The position numbers and the translations under genes were made by a program. The notes under the pieces were generated by a model that saw only the letters and a list, made by a program, of their open reading frames with translations, made no database searches and was not told the DNA's origin. 13,789 nucleotides of DNA from S34-282 sp034422075 (GTDB lineage Bacteria; Chloroflexota; Dehalococcoidia; Lucifugimonadales; Australimonadaceae), in assembly GCA_034422075.1 (NCBI GenBank), contig DAOUJX010000053.1:1-13789 (forward strand), read 5' to 3'. Below are positions 1 to 5,143 of the stretch, piece after piece. How positions within the stretch are numbered: position 1 is the first letter of the stretch; the number at the start of each line of letters is the position of its first letter.

Positions 1-950
1 ACGGCGGGGATGTTGACCGTGTAGCGCGCGGAGCCGCCTGAGAGGACGGCGTGCACCTCGTCCGCCACCTCCACCGCCACCTGCACCTGCGCCTCCTGGG
101 TCGATGCGCCGAGGTGCGGCGTCACGATGACGTTCGGGTTGGACAGCAGCGGGAGGCCCGGGTCCGGCGGCTCGTCGGAGAAGACGTCCAGCGCCGCGCC
201 GGCCACCTTGCCCTCGCGGATGGCGGCCTCGAGCAGCGCCTCGTCGATGAGGCCGCCGCGCGCCGCGTTGATGAGGCGCACCCCCGGCTTGAGCCTGGCG
301 AACTGCGGCGCGCCGAGCAGCTCGCGCGTCCCCGCCGACAGCGGCGTATGGATGGTGATGAAGTCCGACGCCTCCAGCAAGTGGTCCATGTCGGCCAGCT
401 CGACGTTGAGCGAGCGCGCGTGCTCCGGCGTGACGTAGGGGTCGAAGCCGACGATGTGCATGCGGAACGCCCGCGCGCGGCGCGCCACCTCCGAGCCCAC
501 CTTGCCGAGCCCGATGATGCCGAGCACCTTCTCCTGCAGCTCCACGCCCATGAAGCTGCTGCGCTTCCACTCGCCGGACGAGAGCGACTGGTGGGCCTGC
601 GGGACCATGCGCGCAAGCGCAAGCAGGAGCGCCATGGTGTGCTCCGCCGCGGCGACGGTGTTGCCGGTCGGCGCATTCACGACGGCGATGCCGAACTGCG
701 TCGCGGCGCCCAGGTGGATGTTGTCCACGCCCACTCCGGCGCGCCCCACCACCTGAAGGCGTTCGCCGTGCGCGATCACCTCCGCCGTGACCTGCGTCTC
801 GCTGCGGACGACGAGCGCGTCGTAGTCTGCGATGGTGGCGAGCAGGTCGGCTTGGCTGAGCCCGGGTTCGAATCGCACCTCGTGTCCGTAGGCCGCGAGG
901 CGGTCGATGCCCGCCTGGTCGATGCGGTCGGAGACTAGGATGCGGGCCAT
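1..950 (-). CDS. serA: D-3-phosphoglycerate dehydrogenase (C-terminus beyond the left edge)
   Basis: SerA oxidises 3-phosphoglycerate to 3-phosphohydroxypyruvate with NAD+, the first committed step of serine synthesis, in the cytosol. I translated this open frame by hand: it starts at ATG 950 (MARILVSDRID) and runs without a stop off the left edge, giving 316 residues. The NAD-binding loop is GLGKVG at residues 147-152 in the Rossmann domain. The family's catalytic residues are visible: Arg231 in NAARGG, Glu260 in the DVFSDEPP region and His279 in PHLGAST. Residues 300-316 reach the conserved VNIPA junction, after which long-form enzymes carry an ASB domain and an ACT serine-sensing domain. 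Whether those are present cannot be seen. The aminotransferase gene stops 4 nt upstream, so the two are co-transcribed. The only ribosome-site candidate, GGAG about 12 nt from the ATG, is poorly placed, so translational coupling is likely. Confidence 0.96.
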   Translation of the reverse strand, partial: MARILVSDRIDQAGIDRLAAYGHEVRFEPGLSQADLLATIADYDALVVRSETQVTAEVIAHGERLQVVGRAGVGVDNIHLGAATQFGIAVVNAPTGNTVAAAEHTMALLLALARMVPQAHQSLSSGEWKRSSFMGVELQEKVLGIIGLGKVGSEVARRARAFRMHIVGFDPYVTPEHARSLNVELADMDHLLEASDFITIHTPLSAGTRELLGAPQFARLKPGVRLINAARGGLIDEALLEAAIREGKVAGAALDVFSDEPPDPGLPLLSNPNVIVTPHLGASTQEAQVQVAVEVADEVHAVLSGGSARYTVNIPA

Positions 951-954
951 CGGC

Positions 955-2064
955 CTAGCGCGCTCCGGCGGGGGCGTACCCCAGCTTGGGCAGCGCGATG
1001 CGGAGCGCGGCGATGACGCCGTCGATGTCCTCCGTCGTCACGTGGCCCATGTGGCCGATGCGGAAGACGCGCCCGGCCAGCACGCCCCGCCCCTCGGCAG
1101 CAACGATGTCGTGCTCGTCGCGCAGCATCCCCAGCAGCGCCTTGTCGGTCACGCCCTCCGGCAAGTAGGCGGCGGTGACGGTGTTGGACGCGTGCTTGAG
1201 GTCCTGCGCCACGAGCTGGAGGCCGAGCCCCGTCAGCGCGTCGCGCGTGTACTGCGCGATCTGCGCGTGGAAGTCCCACGTCGCCTGCATGTCGCCGCCC
1301 GCGAGCATCTTCTGGAGCGCGTGGTCGAGGCCGTAGCACAGGCCGACGGCCGGCGTCCACGGCGTCTGCCCCGATCCCAGGGAGCGCTTCGCGGCGGCAA
1401 TGTCGAAGTAGAAGCGCGGCATCGTCGCGCGCTCATGCGCCTGCCAGGCGCGCTCGCTGACCGAGATCATCGCGAGCCCGGGCGGGCACGCCCACCCCTT
1501 TTGCGAGCCGGACGTGACCACGTCCAGCCCCCATTCGTCCGTCAGCAGGCGGATAGAGCCGAGCGAGGAGATGGCGTCGACGAGCAGCAGCTTGTCGAAC
1601 TCCCCCTTCACGACCCCCGCAATGGCCTCGACGTCGTTGGTGATGCCGGTGGACGTCTCGTTGTGCGTGACCAGCACCGCCGTGATGTCGTCGTCGGCAC
1701 TGAGCGCGTCGCGGACGGCACCGGGGTCGGCGGCGAGGCCCTCGTCGAACTTGAGCGTCCGAACGTCTGCGCCGTACGCCCGCGCGATCTCCCCGAAGCG
1801 GTCGCCGAAGTTGCCGATGCTGACGTTGAGCACCCGCTCGCCGGGGGAGAGGGTGTTGACGATGGCGGCCTCCATCGAGCCGGTGCCGGACGAGGTGAGG
1901 ACCAGCACGTCGTTCTTGGTCTGGAAGGCGGCCTGGAGGTTCTCCGTCATGCGCAGGAGCATCTCCTTGAAGGCGACCCCGCGGTGGTCGATCATCGGCC
2001 GGCTCATGGCCTCGACGACGTCGTCGGGCACGGGCGTCGGGCCGGGAAGGCGCAGGTTGGTCAT
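955..2064 (-). CDS. Class V PLP aminotransferase, probable phosphoserine (or serine-glyoxylate/alanine-glyoxylate) aminotransferase
   Basis: This is a 369-residue fold-type I, class V aminotransferase of the alanine-/serine-glyoxylate group, which also includes proteins annotated as 'soluble hydrogenase 42 kDa subunit'. The start MTNLRLPGPTPVP is typical of the group. A phosphate-cup motif SSGTGSMEA lies at 58-66, the PLP-contacting Asp163 is in VDAISS, the Schiff-base Lys189 is in SGSQKGW, and Arg335 in FRIGHMG is the likely carboxylate anchor. Its gene is directly upstream of serA (4-nt gap). I therefore infer that it converts 3-phosphohydroxypyruvate and glutamate to phosphoserine, standing in for classical SerC. 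A glyoxylate-using role cannot be excluded from sequence. Translation starts at ATG 2064, preceded by a strong AGGAGAGA ribosome site at 2067-2074. The gene is first in its operon and is driven by the promoter at 2107-2135. Confidence 0.9.
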   Translation of the reverse strand: MTNLRLPGPTPVPDDVVEAMSRPMIDHRGVAFKEMLLRMTENLQAAFQTKNDVLVLTSSGTGSMEAAIVNTLSPGERVLNVSIGNFGDRFGEIARAYGADVRTLKFDEGLAADPGAVRDALSADDDITAVLVTHNETSTGITNDVEAIAGVVKGEFDKLLLVDAISSLGSIRLLTDEWGLDVVTSGSQKGWACPPGLAMISVSERAWQAHERATMPRFYFDIAAAKRSLGSGQTPWTPAVGLCYGLDHALQKMLAGGDMQATWDFHAQIAQYTRDALTGLGLQLVAQDLKHASNTVTAAYLPEGVTDKALLGMLRDEHDIVAAEGRGVLAGRVFRIGHMGHVTTEDIDGVIAALRIALPKLGYAPAGAR

Positions 2065-2066
2065 GG

Positions 2067-2074
2067 TCTCTCCT
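2067..2074 (-). promoter_or_regulatory. Ribosome binding site of the class V aminotransferase
   Basis: On the minus strand AGGAGAGA ends 2 nt before ATG 2064, so the AGGAG core sits 5 nt from the start. It fixes the start codon and marks this as a gene with a normal leader, unlike several neighbours that appear leaderless. Confidence 0.75.
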
Positions 2075-2106
2075 CGTACGAGAATGCGGGCAGCGGGAGC
2101 ATGGCG

Positions 2107-2135
2107 ATTATAGAAGCGCGGCGGGGCGGGGACAA
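2107..2135 (-). promoter_or_regulatory. Sigma-70-type promoter of the aminotransferase-serA operon
   Basis: Read on the minus strand, TTGTCC (2135-2130) and a perfect TATAAT (2112-2107) are separated by exactly 17 nt. Transcription should begin near 2100, leaving a leader of about 36 nt that contains the AGGAGAGA ribosome site. This is the best housekeeping promoter in the window. It lies in the 91-nt gap after the carbonic anhydrase-like gene. Confidence 0.8.
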
Positions 2136-2137
2136 CC

Positions 2138-2153
2138 TGTGATGCGGGTCACA
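2138..2153. promoter_or_regulatory. CRP/FNR-family operator-like palindrome
   Basis: The 16-nt site TGTGATGCGGGTCACA matches the CRP consensus TGTGA-N6-TCACA in both half-sites. It lies 2 nt upstream of the -35 box of the serine operon, centred about 45.5 nt before the predicted transcription start. That is close to the -41.5 position of class II activator sites, though not identical. No CRP/FNR-type regulator is encoded in the window. The match is seen directly; binding and the direction of regulation are inferred. Confidence 0.55.
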
Positions 2154-2155
2154 AT

Positions 2156-2665
2156 CTACTCCAGCCCCTCCTCCTTGTAGCGCTCGGCAAGGGCGGTATA
2201 GGACGCTGCGGCATGCTCGAGCAGCTCGCGGTGGCGCTTCAGCAACCGGCCGCGCAGCTCCGCCGGCGCCCCCGCCCAGACCGTCCCGCTCTCGACCCGC
2301 CTGCCCTCCAGCACGACCGCGCCCGCCGCGACGATGGCATGGTCCTCGACGACGACGCCGTCGTTGAGCACCGCGCCGTTGCCGAGCAACACGTGGTCGT
2401 GCACCTCGGTCGCGTGGCAGACGACGCGGTGGCCGATGGTCACGTGGCTGCCGATGCGCGCGTCGGCGTCGGAGTGGACGACGCTGTTGTCCTGCACGTT
2501 GGTGTGCTCGCCGATGGCGATGTGGCCGTGGTCGCCGCGTATCACCGCGCCGGGCCACACGCTGGAGTGCGCGCCGATGGCGACGTCGCCGACGACGTAC
2601 GCCGCCTCGCTGACGAACGCGGTGGGATGGACCTGCGGGCTCTTGCCGCCGAATGCGCGAATCAT
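2156..2665 (-). CDS. Gamma-class carbonic anhydrase-like hexapeptide-repeat protein
   Basis: This 169-residue protein has a left-handed beta-helix of hexapeptide repeats ([VI]-x-x-G-x pattern, roughly residues 10-130) and a C-terminal helix (about 137-169), the layout of the CaiE/YrdA/gamma-carbonic anhydrase family. The trimer-interface motif VIRGDHGHIAIG is at 41-52. The three expected zinc ligands are His64 (VVHSD), His79 (VTIGH) and His84 (VVCH). Some family members hydrate CO2, while many have no proven activity, so carbonic anhydrase function is plausible but unproven. A longer open frame reaches back to 2761, but homology begins at the Met at 2665 (MIRAFGGKSPQVHP), so I chose that start. 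The gene is divergent from trpS. A -10-like TAGCCT lies 7 nt before the ATG, which suggests a nearly leaderless mRNA. Confidence 0.88.
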   Translation of the reverse strand: MIRAFGGKSPQVHPTAFVSEAAYVVGDVAIGAHSSVWPGAVIRGDHGHIAIGEHTNVQDNSVVHSDADARIGSHVTIGHRVVCHATEVHDHVLLGNGAVLNDGVVVEDHAIVAAGAVVLEGRRVESGTVWAGAPAELRGRLLKRHRELLEHAAASYTALAERYKEEGLE

Positions 2666-2672
2666 CGGTTTG

Positions 2673-2678
2673 AGGCTA
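2673..2678 (-). promoter_or_regulatory. Possible -10 box for the carbonic anhydrase-like gene
   Basis: Minus-strand TAGCCT keeps the three most conserved -10 positions (T, A and final T) and ends 7 nt before ATG 2665. Transcription would then start at or next to the start codon. I see no convincing -35 box and only a weak AGG upstream of the ATG. The hexamer is loose, so this remains tentative. Confidence 0.35.
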
Positions 2679-2709
2679 CCTGCGTGCGTGCCGTCCGGCA
2701 ACCGGCGCA

Positions 2710-2718
2710 TGCTAGACT
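2710..2718 (+). promoter_or_regulatory. Extended -10 promoter of trpS
   Basis: TGCTAGACT combines a TGn extension with a TAGACT hexamer, with no clear -35 box, as expected of an extended -10 promoter. Transcription would start near 2725 and give a leader of about 40 nt. A GGAG ribosome site at 2754-2757 sits 7 nt before the trpS ATG. The nearly identical string TGCTATACT precedes ligA. Confidence 0.5.
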
Positions 2719-2764
2719 GCCTGTCCGCAGGCCGCGTCCTGCGACGACACTCCGGAGACATTCG

Positions 2765-3760
2765 ATGGCCCGCGTCTACTCCGCCATGCGCCCCTCAGGC
2801 CGCATCCACCTCGGCAACTACTTCGGCGCGCTGCAGAACTGGGTCGCGCTGCAGGACGAGTTCGAGTCCATCTACGGCATCGCCGACATCCACGCGCTGA
2901 CGACCGAGATCGGCGAGGACACCAGGCACCTCGCGCCCAACACGCTGGAGATGGCCATCGACTTCCTCGCCGCCGGCATCGACCCCGAGCGCAGCATCCT
3001 CTACGTCCAATCGCAGGCGCCGGAGGTGCTGACGCTCCATACCCTCCTCAGCATGTCGACGCCGCTGGGATGGCTGATGCGCGTCCCCTCGTTCAAGGAG
3101 CGCGTGCGGCAGATGGACGAGACGGAGGAGAGCGTGTCCTACGGCCTCGTCGGCTACCCGGTGCTGCAGACGGCGGACATCATCTTCGCGAAGGCGGAGT
3201 GGGTGCCGGTGGGCATCGACCAGGCGCCGCACGTCGAGATATCGCGCGAGATCGTCCGGCGCTTCAACAACCTCTACGGCGACACCTTCCCCGAACCCCA
3301 GGTGCGCCTCACGGAGTCGCCCTCCATCGTCGGCACCGACGGCGAGAACAAGATGTCCAAGAGCCTGGACAACCACGTTGAACTGGCGATGTCGGCGGAG
3401 GAGACGTCGGCGCGCGTGCGGACGATGGTGACCGACCCGCAGCGCGCCCGCCGCACCGACCCGGGCCGGCCCTGGGTCTGCAACGTCTTCTCCCTCCACA
3501 AGCACTTCAACCCCGACAAGCTCGACGAGGTCTACGCGGCGTGCACGTCCGCCGAGATCGGCTGCGTCGACGACAAGGGGCTGCTGGCCGAGGGCATCAA
3601 CCGCTACTTCGCGGAGTTCCGCGAGCGCCGCCGCGAACTCGCGGCGACGCCGCACGTCGTCGAGGAGGCGATGGAGGCCGGCGCCGCCAAGGCCCGCGCC
3701 ATCGCCCGCGAGACGCTGGCCGAGGTCTACGACAAGATGGGCCTCGCGCCGGTGCGCTAA
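2765..3760 (+). CDS. trpS: Tryptophanyl-tRNA synthetase
   Basis: TrpRS attaches tryptophan to tRNA(Trp) using ATP. The 331-residue length is normal for bacterial TrpRS. Class I signatures are present: the HIGH-type sequence SGRIHLGN near residues 11-18, a KMSKS loop at 196-200, the tryptophan-pocket segment GYPVLQTADI at 130-139 (Asp138 is the usual indole-binding Asp), and VPVGIDQAPHVEISREI at 147-163, where many relatives have GEDQ or GKDQ. The open frame extends upstream to 2213, but that part is the antisense shadow of the carbonic anhydrase-like gene. The start at 2765 (MARVYSAMRPSG) matches the family and has GGAG 7 nt before it. The gene appears monocistronic, divergent from the carbonic anhydrase-like gene and convergent with the DUF1015 gene. 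No tRNA gene or T-box is visible. Confidence 0.97.
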   Translation: MARVYSAMRPSGRIHLGNYFGALQNWVALQDEFESIYGIADIHALTTEIGEDTRHLAPNTLEMAIDFLAAGIDPERSILYVQSQAPEVLTLHTLLSMSTPLGWLMRVPSFKERVRQMDETEESVSYGLVGYPVLQTADIIFAKAEWVPVGIDQAPHVEISREIVRRFNNLYGDTFPEPQVRLTESPSIVGTDGENKMSKSLDNHVELAMSAEETSARVRTMVTDPQRARRTDPGRPWVCNVFSLHKHFNPDKLDEVYAACTSAEIGCVDDKGLLAEGINRYFAEFRERRRELAATPHVVEEAMEAGAAKARAIARETLAEVYDKMGLAPVR

Positions 3761-3766
3761 GCGGGG

Positions 3767-5041
3767 CTACACCGCCCCCGTCAGCCGCCTCGCCACCAGT
3801 CCGCTCGGCAGCTTGGGCCAGAAGTAGGTGCTCTTGCGCGGCATGCGGACGCCGTCGCCGACGATGCGCTCGAAGAGGTCGGTCGGGACGCCCTTGGACA
3901 GGAAGGCGTACTGCGCCTCGCCGTTGGCAACGGCGAGGGCGGCGGCGCTGTCGTGGGTGTAGGTGAGGTAGCGCTCTATGCGCGGGCCGAGCAGCGGGCG
4001 CAGCACGACCTCTTGCAGCACCCACGCCTCGACGTGGTGCAGCGGCACGTTGATGCCCGACGGCACCATCCGCAGCAGCGACTCGGGGTCCTGGAGGGTC
4101 AGCAGGTAGGCGGCATCGCCCGGGCCGGCCATGACGATGGCGGGGCCGCCCGCGCCCGCCTCCGCCGCCATCGCCTCGAGCCTATCGCCGTACGACGCCG
4201 GCGCATCGAGCGCCTGCACGACGAACACCTCGCGCACCCAGCGCGCGATGGCCTCGTAGAGCGAGTCGGTCAGGCCGCCAAGGAGGCGGTTGTACGGCAG
4301 GATCCGCAAACCCGGGTCGTCGAAGTCGATGAGGCACGTCATCACGTGCTGCGCCGCCGTCTCGTCGGGGTGCGCCGCCGCGTAGACGAGCGCCGTCTCG
4401 TAGCGGTGGTGGCCGTCGGCGACGTAGACGCGCTCGTTCGCCAGGATCGATGCCAGCCGCCCGATGTCCTCCTCGCCGTCGATGCGCCAGAGGGTGTAGT
4501 GCTGGCCGTCGTCCGCCGTGAAGTCGGCGGCGGGCGCATGCGCCATCGTCCGGTTGCGCACCGTCGCGATGCTGCGGCTGTCGTCCCGGTAGAGCATCAT
4601 CAGCGGCGACAAATTGGCCGCGGTCGCCTCCATGAGCGCGAGCCTGTCCTCCTTGGGGCCTTGCGCCGTGTCCTCGTGCGGGAGCACCCCCTCACCGAGC
4701 GGCTCGAGCCGGAGCGCGCCGTACAGCGCGTAGCGCTCGAGCGCTGCGGCACCGAGCGTGAAGCGCTGCCGCAGCAGGTAGTAGGCGGGCGCCTCGTCGG
4801 CGGCGAGCACGCCGCCTGCGAGCCACGCGTTGAGGGTCGCGGCAGCACCGGCATAGCGCTCGGCGGGCACGCTGCCCGTTGGCTCCGACAGCTCAACGCG
4901 AACGAAGTTGTTGGCGCTGCGCGAGAGCAGCGCCCGCTCATCGGCATCGGAGATGACGTCGTAGGGCGGACAGATGAGCTCCGGCAGGCTCCCGGCGTCC
5001 GGGGTGTAGCGAATGCCGCGGAAGGGGAGAAAGTCAACCAC
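3767..5041 (-). CDS. DUF1015 family protein, probably linked to serine metabolism
   Basis: This is a 424-residue member of DUF1015 (PF06245/COG4198), which has no firmly assigned function. Family hallmarks are visible: an N-terminal FLPFRGIRYT (4-13), PPYDVIS (25-31), PHEDT (121-125), YVADGHHRYETA (206-217), and the C-terminal signature MPRKSTYFWPKLPSGLV (400-416). From memory, DUF1015 genes often sit beside serA and serC in bacteria, and here serA is under 3 kb away. The DGHHR box resembles the conserved loop of the ParB/sulfiredoxin fold used by free-serine kinases (SerK, SbnI). A role in serine phosphorylation or phosphate handling is therefore an inference. I chose the GTG start at 5041 because AGGAG lies 6 nt upstream (5048-5052) and homology begins there; the frame's extension to 5296 is antisense to ligA. 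The protein is cytosolic, with no signal peptide. Confidence 0.85.
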   Translation of the reverse strand: MVDFLPFRGIRYTPDAGSLPELICPPYDVISDADERALLSRSANNFVRVELSEPTGSVPAERYAGAAATLNAWLAGGVLAADEAPAYYLLRQRFTLGAAALERYALYGALRLEPLGEGVLPHEDTAQGPKEDRLALMEATAANLSPLMMLYRDDSRSIATVRNRTMAHAPAADFTADDGQHYTLWRIDGEEDIGRLASILANERVYVADGHHRYETALVYAAAHPDETAAQHVMTCLIDFDDPGLRILPYNRLLGGLTDSLYEAIARWVREVFVVQALDAPASYGDRLEAMAAEAGAGGPAIVMAGPGDAAYLLTLQDPESLLRMVPSGINVPLHHVEAWVLQEVVLRPLLGPRIERYLTYTHDSAAALAVANGEAQYAFLSKGVPTDLFERIVGDGVRMPRKSTYFWPKLPSGLVARRLTGAV

Positions 5042-5070
5042 GCTCGGCTCCTCATGATGAACGTGGCATG

Positions 5071-5076
5071 AGTCTA
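5071..5076 (-). promoter_or_regulatory. Possible -10 box of the DUF1015 gene
   Basis: Minus-strand TAGACT in the 102-nt divergent region would start transcription near 5064, leaving a leader of about 23 nt that contains the AGGAG site at 5048-5052. No clear -35 box is found at normal spacing; TTGCTG occurs at a 20-nt spacing, which is too long. The same hexamer is proposed for trpS. Confidence 0.4.
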
Positions 5077-5125
5077 TCGGAGTTTCGGCGCGCTGCCAGC
5101 AATGGCCGTCGGCGGCAACGCCCGT

Positions 5126-5134
5126 TGCTATACT
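5126..5134 (+). promoter_or_regulatory. Extended -10 promoter of the ligA operon
   Basis: TGCTATACT has the TGn extension and a good TATACT hexamer. The predicted transcription start, near 5141, is about 3 nt before the ligA ATG at 5144, so the message should be leaderless or nearly so. No Shine-Dalgarno sequence precedes the ATG, which fits. No -35 box is evident. Confidence 0.6.
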
Positions 5135-5143
5135 CGTAGCATC

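Noticed and set aside
51..938. 295-codon plus-strand open frame at the left end
   Set aside because: It is the antisense shadow of serA. The minus-strand frame translates to a textbook phosphoglycerate dehydrogenase.
2073..2082. 10-bp palindrome CTCGTACGAG in the leader of the aminotransferase gene
   Set aside because: About a dozen 10-bp palindromes are expected by chance in a window this size, it cannot form a stable RNA hairpin, and it partly overlaps the ribosome site only incidentally.
907..2142. 411-codon plus-strand open frame
   Set aside because: It is antisense to the class V aminotransferase, with Arg/Val/Gly/His-rich low-complexity sequence and no domain.
5102..5143. Upstream in-frame ATG of ligA at 5102
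   Set aside because: The -10 box at 5129-5134 would lie inside the coding region, and the added residues do not resemble the LigA N-terminus.
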